Assembly: GCF_963576545.1 (NCBI RefSeq)
Contig: NC_083638.1
Coordinates: 8,804,022 to 8,868,021, forward strand
DNA length: 64,000 nucleotides
Direction of reading: 5' to 3'
DNA from: Limanda limanda
Taxonomy: Eukaryota; Chordata; Actinopteri; Pleuronectiformes; Pleuronectidae
Shown here: positions 11,568 through 22,939 of the stretch, in pieces
How the letters are laid out: each line of letters starts with the position of its first letter
Numbering within the stretch: position 1 is the stretch's first letter
Position numbers and translations under genes: made by a program
The notes under the pieces: model-generated
Told to the model about the DNA's origin: nothing
Database searches by the model: none
What the model saw: the letters and a program-made list of their open reading frames with translations, nothing else

Positions 11568-12719
11568 TTAATAACTGTACTTATTGACAACTCGCATCTG
11601 TGGACTCTGTGGTGAAAACCCGTTGGGTTTGGGGGGCACGTCTGGCTTTAGCGATGGGGTCCGTTTCAGCCCTGTGCGGGGGAGCGAGCCATGCCCACTG
11701 TAGCTGCTCTGTCGGGACATAGAGGACGGGTGGGGGGAGTGCAGTCCGGCCCCCATCATTCCCATATGAGAGTCAAGTCTGGAGGGGGGTGTCGGGGGCA
11801 TATAACCACCTCTGTTCATACTGTGTTGGCGAGACAAAGACACTCCCATGGTTACCCCGTTTGGTGAGGTGGATAAGGACTGCCTGTGAGACGCACTCCG
11901 GTGGAGCTGGTACCCCCCTCTCTGCCGCTCCAGAGTGCCCCCCATGCTCAGGCTACCTGTTGGTGTGGTGGGGGTGCTGGGCATGGGGACATCAACCCTC
12001 TTAGTGGGGCTGTGCCTTGGCAGGGAGGAGGAGGGAGAGTACAGGGAGGCCTCGCGGCTGGGCACCCTGGGGGGTAACTCAGTCAGCTCCTCCATGGGCT
12101 CCAGTGTGAGATGCTGTCTCGGGCGCGGCCCTGATCCCTCTTGGAGAATGGCCTTGGGGTTGGCCACAGAGTCATTCAGGTGTTTTAAAAGGTCATTAAG
12201 GGTATTTCTGGCATCCACCGACCTCTTCTGCTCCTTCCTACTTCCCCTGGAATCTGGGTTCTTCGGTTTCTTTTCAGAGGAATGTGGGAGTGTATCATCT
12301 CCACTTTCAAAGTTCGGGTGGTGGTCATGTGTGGCATTGGGTAAAACAACTGCACTCGGGATGTGGGAGTGTCCTAGGGCAAGGTGAGGGTGGTGGGGGT
12401 TGGGGTTGGCGTTGGGAGGAGCAGGAGAGGAGAGAAGGAACTGAGGACTCTTTGCTGCTGCTGCTGCTGATGAGTTGGACTCCTTGCACGGCCCACTGGC
12501 CTTCCCCTGCGCCCTCTCCCACTGGTTGTTGATGGGCTGGAGTCCTTTCTGGTGAAGCACTGGGGTGGACTCTGGCGTCGGCAGGGCAGCAAGCTCCGGG
12601 GGCTGACAACTCTCCCGCAGGATCATGGTCTTGGTGTCACCGTTGGGCGAATTCAGGTCTTTGCCATTGCTCAGCAGATTGCTGTAGAGCTTGGGGGACT
12701 CGATGCTGGTTTGGTATTC
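11568..12719 (-). CDS. sema6d: sema6d coding exon 19: cytoplasmic tail and stop codon (aa 734-1116)
   Basis: A single long terminal exon codes for 383 residues. It starts [16 protein letters not shown] after acceptor GCTTTTAG|GAATAC. It includes [39 protein letters not shown] sequence, the proline-rich [43 protein letters not shown] and [10 protein letters not shown], ending NKYSY before TAA (11570-11568). PxxP runs fit binding of SH3 or EVH1 proteins, in line with the Abl/Mena link known for SEMA6D. A polyalanine run (AAAAA, GCT-repeat at about 12459-12475) and a His/Pro-rich stretch look lineage-specific. Confidence 0.98.
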   Translation of the reverse strand, partial: EYQTSIESPKLYSNLLSNGKDLNSPNGDTKTMILRESCQPPELAALPTPESTPVLHQKGLQPINNQWERAQGKASGPCKESNSSAAAAAKSPQFLLSSPAPPNANPNPHHPHLALGHSHIPSAVVLPNATHDHHPNFESGDDTLPHSSEKKPKNPDSRGSRKEQKRSVDARNTLNDLLKHLNDSVANPKAILQEGSGPRPRQHLTLEPMEELTELPPRVPSREASLYSPSSSLPRHSPTKRVDVPMPSTPTTPTGSLSMGGTLERQRGGYQLHRSASHRQSLSTSPNGVTMGVSLSRQHSMNRGGYMPPTPPSRLDSHMGMMGAGLHSPHPSSMSRQSSYSGHGSLPRTGLKRTPSLKPDVPPKPNGFSPQSPQMRVVNKYSY

Positions 12720-15700
12720 CTAAAAGCGTTGCAATAAAATCAAAAGAAAAAGATTAGGCACTGATTCACTTCTTGTTCCATTCAGACTTTCATAAATCAC
12801 TGGAGCTGTTTTTATGGCTGTACCTTTACTGGACTGTCAAAGAGGCCGTTGAGCTTGATGAAGCTTCCAGTGGAGTCCGAGCAGGAGGGGGCCGACTCTG
12901 TGTCCTTGTGGACGTGTCTCGGCTTACGGAGGAATGAGTCTCGGTAGCAGAAGACTATCAGACCAGCTAGGAGAGCGCCCATGAGAAAAGCCGCAAACAC
13001 GCAGGTGATGAGGATGTTCATGTGGACCATCTGGTTGGTCTCAGCTGCTTGGTTATCCCACACACCTACAAAACATTGAAGCATTGGTTAACCCCCTGGT
13101 GACGAGAGTAAAGTGCTCAGTGAAGCGTCCTTCCCCATTCAAGAGCAGAAATGTGCATGTTTGAGTGCGACCCCAACCATGCAACTGTTTCTGCTTTTTT
13201 ATATCTACAGGGTAGCCACAACCAAATTCCATAAATATACGGACACATTGCTATCAAAGAGAAATGTGGTTAAAATTGGCAGAAGTTGTTAGGTACCCAC
13301 ATCCATTTCACCAGCTATAAGAGGCAATGCTATGTTAGTTTAGAGGGGAAGAATTAATGTCCTAAACGTTCCCTAGGGGCATTTTGTCATGCGTTCTGGT
13401 GCAACAGGGTTAGAAGTGCACTCTTAAAGAGGTAAAGATCCAAATCAAGCGATCAACCAGAATGAAGATTGGTAGAGCAAAGAGACGAGAGTTTGTCTTC
13501 CAGGTGTTGAGACAGCTGCTGCTCTACGGAGAGTTTGTTAGTGACCACAGACATTGAAAGAGTTAGTCATCTACTGTGCAGCCACAACAGTGATGTGGCA
13601 GAGCAGGCCCAGTCAGTCATGTGCCAGTAGACAGTTACTACATCTAAAGTTAGATGACAAATATATGCACCGGCAGAGACAGAATGTAAATCCAAACAAA
13701 GGACTGTAAAGAAACAACATGAAAACAGTGACAATAATTTAAAATGATGTAAGACTGAACATAGAAAAAATTACAACTTAAATGAGAGAAAACAATATTA
13801 ACATTAAAAAATATGGAAACATAAATGATGTATGAACATTAACACTTAATGAAAAATGTTCATGATAAATTAAAAACCCTAACTAGCTGCCACTGTTCAT
13901 GTGATTCTCTGCATTGGTACATGTGTGGATTCACATTCTTGTGCCTCAGAGAGAAGTGCGGCAGCTATCAGATCAGGCTCAGTGCAGCGAGCTGGCTGCC
14001 TCCCTGTGGGCCTTACCCTCTCGGCCCCCTGGGATAGAGTCTAAAGAATGGGAGGTTGCTGGGTCATCCTGCAGCACAAAGCCTGAGCCGTAGAGCTCTG
14101 GACCAGGCCCAGAGCTGGGGCTCTGAGTGGGTATGAGTAGTGGGGGGTGTATGGGCACACTGGGCTGGACAGTGACTGGCGTAGATGAAAACTCCATGTC
14201 TGTGGTGACAAACAAATTGTTAAACAAACCGTGTGGACGTGGGTAATGCATACTGTTATCATCCCGGTTAGTAGGCCATGAGCAGAATGTCATTTTTTTT
14301 AAGGTTAGCGTCCAAACAAATAATGAATAATCGTTATCATGGTTTAACAAAATGCTGTTTTGACATTCACAGACCAATGAAAGTACATTTTTGTGTTTTA
14401 TTTACAGTTTTGAATGGGGAAAAGAAGGGGATACCGAGAGGAGGTGTTGGTACACAACAGTGAGGATGCGGAGGGGGGGTGGTTGGGCATGCAAGTGGGA
14501 GGAGGAAGTGATGAGTGAAGAAGAGGAAGTGAATCTGTGCTGAGAGAGAGAGCGCCGACGTTGCCTGGTGGAGATGTCACTCGTGGCGATGAAAATGAAG
14601 CAGGTGGTGTTAGGCATTCCAAGAGGTGTTTGGTGAGAAAAGATGAATGGAGGCAGCGGTGGAGAGACACAGGGTTGGAGATGCTGAACTCAAGGAAAGA
14701 AACCATTTGAGTAAAAGATCAAACTAACCAGAGGTAGGGTCGCCAAATGATTTGTAATCTGGCGCTGAAGTAGAGCCCAAAAACGCTAAAAGAATTAAAA
14801 GGACAAGAAATCAGCATAAGGGAATTCAGACGTTAAATCTAAAAATAAAAATAACGTAAAAATCCCAAAGAGACACCGAGAGTGCAGTTTACTGGGTTTA
14901 ACAATAACGATATAAAGCACTCGCTGACAGTGTCCTTCTCTCTCTGGAGTCTCTGGAAGCCCTCTGGTTCTGATCGATACTGAGGTTCAGCCTGGGTCAT
15001 GTTCAGCTGCTACAAACGGAAGAGGCGGATGTTTTCAAAGGAAAACCGGTAAAGGCCTATTTTCTGGCCGCGAGCGATCCGAACACGTCTGCCGTTAGCA
15101 CCAGCTGAGCATGACCCTGGATTGTACATGTCCATGTTTCCGCCCCAGCAGGCAGCATTAGTTACAGGTGGCCATGTACTGCATGTAGATGTGTGTGTTA
15201 ATACTGCACATAGACTTATGCCGGGGACAAGTTACTGGAGTGGTTACTGGTGTGAGTGGTGGTGTATGTGGAAATGAGTTTGTGTTTCACTGGTGTAAAT
15301 GTGTGTGTGTATATCTGTGTGTGTGTTTGTAAGCATGTGTGTGTGGATAAGACGGCATGGAGATGAGACTCGTACCGTGACAGTCTCCCAGGTGAGCAGT
15401 GTTCCCAAGGTCAACGTCCTGCTCATATCCGGTCCTGTGAAGAGAGAAGAAGAAGAAGAGCGAGAAGCGTAAGCAGAGAGATTTATCCTCCCCCTCCCTC
15501 TCACAAAAAGAGAAACGCATTATCTCATTTTCTCATCTGTGATATTTGCACTTCATATTGCAGCTGGGACGTGAACTTACAGAACACCGGGCAGAATCCT
15601 CTCACAAGCTCCGGGAGATTTCCAGCCACAATAAGGATCCCTCGATGCAATGCAGGACCTGGATACACACACACACACACACACCATGAGACCACAAGGT

Positions 15701-18700
15701 TTAATCATTCTGGAAGGTGCAGTGTAATCATTTGTTTCCGATTGAACATTAACCACAAGGTCTGTTTTCATCCTCTTTATGACACAACCCAATGACCAAC
15801 TCCCATTCTAACCACTAGCGTCAGAGCGTCACTTACTTTTGGCAGGACGTGTGTCTCTCACAGCGACTCAGGGGGATGCGGATGACGCAGCTGGAAAAGG
15901 CCACGTACAGGCTGTGTGTGTCTTTGTCCACATGCAGCGAGAGGACACGCTTGTCGTCTTCATGGTTAGACAGGCACCTGGAAAGGAAAACGAGAAACAC
16001 GATCAGAGGTTGACCAGATAAGTCGGGCTACAGTTTCAGTCTCGGGCGGATTCAATCGCTCGCTCAGTGGAGGGGCCACGAAAAGCTTCTCTCTCTCACA
16101 ATCCAAGCAGATTCTAACCTCTGAGAAACGGAACTGTGCAAATTCACATCCCGGCACAACAAAAAAAAGTGGATTGTGCGTGTGCATGACCTTTCGATAT
16201 GAGAGCAGCTGACTTCTCAGAAAGAGGAGAGACCAGGAAGAGAAAACGAGAACAGAGAGCGGGTGAAAGTTCACGTGTTCCTACTTTGCCCGGTTGAAAA
16301 CGTCAATCTCCTCCAGGAGCAGGCTGTCATTCAGGGACAAGGAGGTGGTCTTGGCCAAAACCTTGAGGACGACCCCCGACTCCGCCCCGATGAACACCAC
16401 CGTGTAGTTCTTGTGCGGCCCGGCTTCGTTGTCCACAGCCAGCGACGTCAGCCTGTACCTTCACACACAGCGGGGGGAGGGGGGGGGGGGGAGTGTTATT
16501 CACCGAATTCCAATTCAGAACAGGAGAGATCGTTTAATTCAAGGTCAAACTTTGTTTCACTTCATCGATTGCGCTTGATATCAACATGCTCTCTGTTCAC
16601 CTACAGTGGACATTGTGAGACGGGCTTATTATTGTCCCTGTAAATCATTCTCCTGTTGGTTAATTAATCAGCTATCATGTGCAGCTGCGTGTTGAACCTC
16701 AGTGCAAAACACTGACTGAGTTTTATTACTGAGAGTTTACATTACATAACAGAGTTTGATTGATCAGATTCTCAGTCTTGCTTACTCAGGGTTCCTACAG
16801 GTTTTAACAAGATAAATAAAGAAATAAGTCACAGAATTACTTACAAAGTAAATTTATACTCATTCAACATAAGAACAATAACAATACACAAGTCAAACAA
16901 GTTTAAAACATGCTTTAAACATGCATTAAACATGCTGAAATAAATTGAAACAAAAGGATGTTCCATAAAACATGTCCAGAGAAGGAAATTAAACATCCCA
17001 TCGAACACTACAAAACCTTTAACTTCTCAGCTCTTGCCGAATCAAATTTAAGACCTTTTTAAGACTTTTTAAGGCCTAAAATTTCGATTATTAAATTGAA
17101 GACCTTTTAAGACTTTTTAAGACCCCGCGGGAACCCTGTTACTGCTCAGATTATAACTTTTCTACAATTTATGTTATGAAACATATGAACTTATAAACTC
17201 GTCTCTTTGTTTGTTAGTTAGCAGGATTAAGCAAAAACTGCTCCAGGAAATTGTGTGGACAGATGGAGCATGACCCCGTTAAGCAATCCATCAAATGTTG
17301 GTGCAGATATGGATCAGGGAGCAGATACAGTATTTTTATATTTAAATGATAGCAAGAGCAATTTTTAACATTTTCGTTGATTTCTCAGAGAATCATTTGG
17401 GATCTTGTGGAAAAGAGTGTGTGCGTTTTTGGTGCAGATCCAAATTCAGACTTAGTGAAATTAAATGTGGTTTCATAAGGGGATTGTTGGGGCCACTGAG
17501 AGTCATTCTAGCTTCGATTTTTTTTCCTAGTTAATAAACCCTGAACCGTTGGGGTAAATTCAGCTAATTATGTTAGATGAGAAAGGGACTTTGCAGTGTT
17601 TGTGTTCATGATTAAAAAGATGCATGTTTATTTCCCTCAGACTGACCCATTAACAACAGGACGCTCATCTGGTCTCTTTACCTGACACGTGTCTTGGTGA
17701 ACCACGGCTCGTCCCCGATGGACGGCACAGCTGTGTCCATGAGGGGGTGGGACTTGATGAACTGCAGGGTGTCGTCCGGGAACTCGATGGAGCTCTTAAA
17801 GGACGCAGCTGGACCGTGACCTGCACAGCTCCCGGGTCTGGGATGAAGGTTGCACAAACACACGCAGGGCAAAAGGTCAAAGATCAGCTCATTCTATCAC
17901 ACACCAGAGAGTCATAACAACGTGCATTGAATAAGTGTAACAAGAGGATGGATGGGGGGGGTTGGAGCAGGTGCTTATTAGGATCACAAAAAGGACCTCA
18001 GCTGGAAACATGAAATATAGATATCCGTGGTTATCCTCCATCAATGATTCACGGGGGTAATGAGGTGCTACGTGGACTTTGTGTTTGGGACACAGGGCAG
18101 GGCCACAAATATATATGTGCTGGCTGTAAACAGGTTAAATATGCAACGGGTCTAATTATGCCAAATTAATAATTAAATCATCAGCAGATGGTGAATGTGT
18201 GTGACGGGTCAGAGCTAATAACCCGGTCCCCCCGTGCTGAAAGATTTGATTCCGTTGGGTTTGACCCGGACAACGAGGGGTTAAAAGGGGAGAAACATGA
18301 CAGGTGGGAAACAGCTGCAGAGTCGAGTGGCAACACCTCAAGGAAAGTCAGAGAGAGCCGTGTTTAAAATCTGAAGTTTCAGATTAAAGCCTCTTTCCGA
18401 GACTTGGCTCAGTGCAGCTGTAGACGGGTTTGAATCTTTCTTTCAGAGGAACAGAAGTGTTGCGTCCTTACCGCGGCTTGGGAAGCTTCTCCTCCGGATA
18501 CGCAGTCCACACCGAGTCAGGAGTCTTCTGCTCTTTGAACCGACCCCAGAACACTTTTTCGATGTCGGCCATGGAGAAGGCACACACTGCTGACCCCGGG
18601 ATACTGTGGAGACAAAGAAATTTCGATTTTAAAAGGGACATATTATGAAAATTCCACTTTTGTAGTGCTTCTACACGTTCATTTGGGTATCTGGCGTGTC

Positions 18701-21700
18701 TACCATCCCAAAAACTCTGGAAAAAAACGACTCCTGCGACTTGTTGTGGATCCTCTATGTCAGAAACGATACGCTAGAGTGCGTCCTGAGGAGTCAATCT
18801 GAGGAGGGCTGTTATAGACAGGGTAAAAAGGGTGCTGTTTTAAATGATCCTTGTGGTGTTTTGACCTAAATATGTTTCAGACATTTCATTAAGACCCCAA
18901 TGAACCATATCAACTGTGGTAAAATGGGCATAATATGTCACCTTTAAGTAAAAAAAATTCTGAATTCTGTCCTTGTTCATTCAGCAAATACCAGCGGCCA
19001 CGGCTCACCTGTTCATCTGCGTGGTGAACACACCCACCACCGAGGGAACCCCGTTGATGTCCACGATGTCAGTGACGGACTGGAGCACGTCGAAATAGAA
19101 GAAGGACTCGCCCGGCACGGAGCAGTTCAGCCGCGCTTTCACAAAGGACGTCCAGTGCTTCTCTAGCACTCGCTGTGACCCGCCCACGTCATTCTTACAG
19201 ATCCGGGCCACGCGAGAGTACACAACCTGAGAGGAGCAGGGGTTTAAGAGCAGACAGGGCCGGGCGGAAGAGGAAAGCAGCTGAGTGAACATCGCTAAAA
19301 ACACTTCAACATGCTGAATAATGCATCTGTCCATCCTGTCGCAACTCGGCACAGACGACTTAGCAAAACACACACTCTCATATTTAACTTTGTGTGCGGC
19401 GACGCTTCCCCCTGACTGGAGTGCTCGCTTTAAAAAAGATGAACACACACAAATGGCCTCGAGATGCTTAGCGCTGCACCATGTGACTGTATGTTCCTCG
19501 GGCACACGTGTATGACCAAGGCCGTGAGTCTAAATGAAATGTGTGCAGCAGTTGGCCGGGGACAGATTTAATAATTTACCAACGCAAACCTCCATCAGAG
19601 GCCAGGTGTCGCCCCAGCATTAGTAGGGTTGAAATATTTATTAGCCGGTGGCTGATGGAGGATGCTGGCTTCCTGCGGCTCTGCCAGACCAGCTGAGGGA
19701 TGAGCCACGTTCAAATCTGGAGTTTTGGCCTCGAACATAGAACATCCTAATGCCCTCAGCAGGCAGTCCGCAGTGTCTCGGGCACAAATCTAACCCACTG
19801 TGTAATGCTATTACATTAGCTGAGTATTCCCAGCAAATGCAGGCTGTTGAAAATTCTCCCGTATTCTAATGTGACATATTGTCGTCGCCTGAATGGGCCC
19901 CTCTACTACTGGGCCCATTTGTGGCAGAGCTGCATGCACCGAGGGAGGTGTAAGCCTTTTTTTGGGTTCAGATAAAAGGCCTGCACGCTGCGTCTGTGTG
20001 GAACATGTCATAGATTAGGAACGACGGGTGCACGGTCTCTCACCTTGCCCAGATTGCTGTGCTCCACCGCGATCTCCCGGTAGAAAAAGTACACATAATT
20101 CCCGTACTCGGCCGCGTGCAGGAAATGAGGTTCTGAGGGAGAGACAGAGAGGCAGAGAGGCAGAGAGTTGAAGTGGATTTCTGCACCGTCACCACCACTG
20201 TGCATGTTGAATATTTCAGGGATTTGTGCGAGGCTGTATATGACTAGGGGTGACCTAGATTGCCTGGGAGAGAACAGGCCGTATCCCCGTGGAGCTTGGC
20301 AAGGCGGGAGCGCTGTGTATCACTCCAAAATACTGCTCCGACAGCCAAGTACACACGCACACACGCCATGCAAAGCCGCTGTGCGTATTAGGCTAGGTGG
20401 CAGGTCGACACGTGTACCTCCCGAGGAAAGCAAGACCTGAAGATTGAGAGCGATGGAGAGGCGGTTGCTTACCTTTCAGCCATTTGGAGTCGTATTTGAT
20501 GGTCCTCAACGCCGATCCATCACCCATACTGCGATAGATGACAGCGTCACTGGCCTGGAAGTCGGCCACGGTGGCAGAGTACAGCTTCCCTTCTGAAAAA
20601 CGAACAAGCAGCAGAGTCAACAAAAACTGCGATTCACTGCTCTTCAACGCTTTGTTGCTCTTCCTCTTTTATAAGGCTTAATTGGCTGAGTTGTTATCGC
20701 TGCAGGCCCAGTTTAACTCCGGCAAAGACACAGAGGTGATAATGAGAGCGTAAGTAGGAACACACTAGTTTTTCCTTCAGAAAGACTTTGTATGATTGTG
20801 TGTGTGTGTGTGTGTGTGGGCGAGTGTGTGTTTGACCCCTACCCGCGAAAAGAGCGACGTTGGTTTGCCTGGAGTCGAACGGGCAGCGTGCCAGTCCATA
20901 GATCTCCTCTCCATCTAACTCGAGGTTATCCAGCTGAGGAGAAAACAACGGCCGCCCACACGTTAACGGAGGTTTGTCAAGAAACGCCGTGGAAATGAGC
21001 ACACATGGAAATGAATCAATCAAATGGAGTCAAGTCGTATGCGTTAAAGAGGGAATAAAGATTGCGTTACTCAAGGATAGTCACACAAAACTAGTCCGGA
21101 TTTTGTTTGCATTCGTTTATGCACATCAGTGTCCAAACGTTGACTTATGAAAATGCTTCAGGCACCGGATACTGACCCTGTAGTATCTGCACATGGGGTT
21201 GAAGCCGTTGGTGCCGCAGATGAACACCAGGTCGTCGTTTCTGGGCACCAGCACTTTTATGAAGTTGTGGCACTCGTCCTGAAAAAACAGAGACGCAACA
21301 CGCAACAGCGTTGGTGAGAAGCAGCCAGCGTCTCTGTTCACAGTTCTTTGTCCGTGCGGTGGGACACGAAACGAAAGCTATTAGCTGAATGACTTTTCTT
21401 TTTGTACGTACTCTGTGTTTTCCCTTGACGGCACACATGTCTCTGTCAGCTTGGCCCGATCGCCACGTTAGCTTCTGTAGAAACCAATATGGAGCATTAG
21501 ACACTTGCTCTGCACACACAGAAATACACACAAGGTCTTGCACACGCTCACACACACACACATACACATATACGCACGCACACACACAGTCTTTCTTTTT
21601 CCAGTTTCTCATTTTACAACCTGTCCATTCAGTGATGAATGGCTCTGTATTTTCTATGGAGCCCTTTTACTGTTTGTGGATCGAGAGAGCAGCTCGTGGC

Positions 21701-22845
21701 GAGAATCTTACCCGGTAAGGAATGATCTCATTCCTGTAGGATTCTCTCAGACTGACTAGGTACACCTGATCTCTGTGGACACACAACAACAACACAATAC
21801 GGCTTAGCGACACAGCACAACCAGGAATATGTTCCTATAAACTGTAATCAGGGTTTACTGATAATCTTTTTCTGTTCTGAAAAACACTTCCTCTATGGAT
21901 TAGCTGTTCTTTAAAAATTTTAAGGGAAAAAGCCGGCGAATTCAGACACTCATTTGCCAAGTTTGTCTACTTTAGGTATTTAATCAACGTTGTGAGATTA
22001 TTTTCTGAACTGTATCTGTCATTTAAAGACCTTATATCATTGGTTTCAGCCTTTTCTTACAGAGAAAAACCCTAAACTTCTCTTTCTCAGAACCTGGGTT
22101 AGAAAAACTGAAAAATATATATCTCCATATCTGTATTATGTGTTTCAGAGAGTTTTTTATGGCCGTTACATAAAAACCTGAAAGTCTGCACCGCTAGACA
22201 ATTTCCGATGACACGTCACTTATTGCTCCGCTTATGTCAGCTGGTTTCATCAACAACTACAGAAAAGCGTTTTGATTCCCTCTCAGTGAGCACAGCGACT
22301 GCCCCAAACCGGCAGTGGGAGGATCCACCTGACAGCAGTGATGCATGTGCCGGTGATTGCGGCGGCTCCGGAGCTGTGAGTTTTATACTGTGGATGTCGA
22401 GGTGATTTCCTGCTACAATATTAGAGCTGGCGGTCAGATTAATCCCAGCGGCCATAAATACCCAAAAGACATGTAAAGATGCCAAGAGGCCCGTGACGGA
22501 GCGTCAGGCCGGGATGATAGACCTCTTTCCTGGATCAATGCTGCCTAGAAGCCACAGATCCAATAACACTAAGAGCTTTTTACCCCCCCTTTACGCAACT
22601 GTTTACCTGCCAAGGAATGACGGAGTATATTGGTGTGGGGGATGTGTGAAAGAGCGAGAGAGAGAGAGAGATAGGAAGATGGAGATAATTGATGCGTGTG
22701 TGTGTGTGTGTGTTGAGTTTACCTGCCAGCGATGAACAGCGTGTCCTGTATCTTGGTCATCAGCTGGAAGTCAAGGCGATGCTGCGACTCGTTGCCAGAG
22801 GGCCGGCCTCTGAACACTGGGTACCTCCGTGAAACTGTGGAGATA

Positions 22846-22939
<94 letters not shown>

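Larger units (their letters stand above)
16459..17681 (-). other. sema6d intron 11
   Basis: The largest coding intron (1223 bp). It contains a terminal-inverted-repeat element (16787-17138) and part of a dispersed fish repeat (about 17200-17530), which together make up more than half of it. Confidence 0.85.

Noticed and set aside
11789..12532. Plus-strand open frames opposite sema6d exon 19 (up to 150 codons)
   Set aside because: They are antisense to a long, GC-rich coding exon whose minus-strand protein clearly matches SEMA6D.
12325..12609. Other minus-strand frames inside exon 19
   Set aside because: Frame-shifted shadows of the true reading frame; no homology.
14398..14706. 102-codon open stretch between cassette exons 16 and 17, considered as a third cassette
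   Set aside because: A CTCTCTCTCAG acceptor and a weak ACT|GTAAAT donor exist, but the coded sequence does not resemble any SEMA6D segment I know, and the stretch extends on both sides without clear boundaries.
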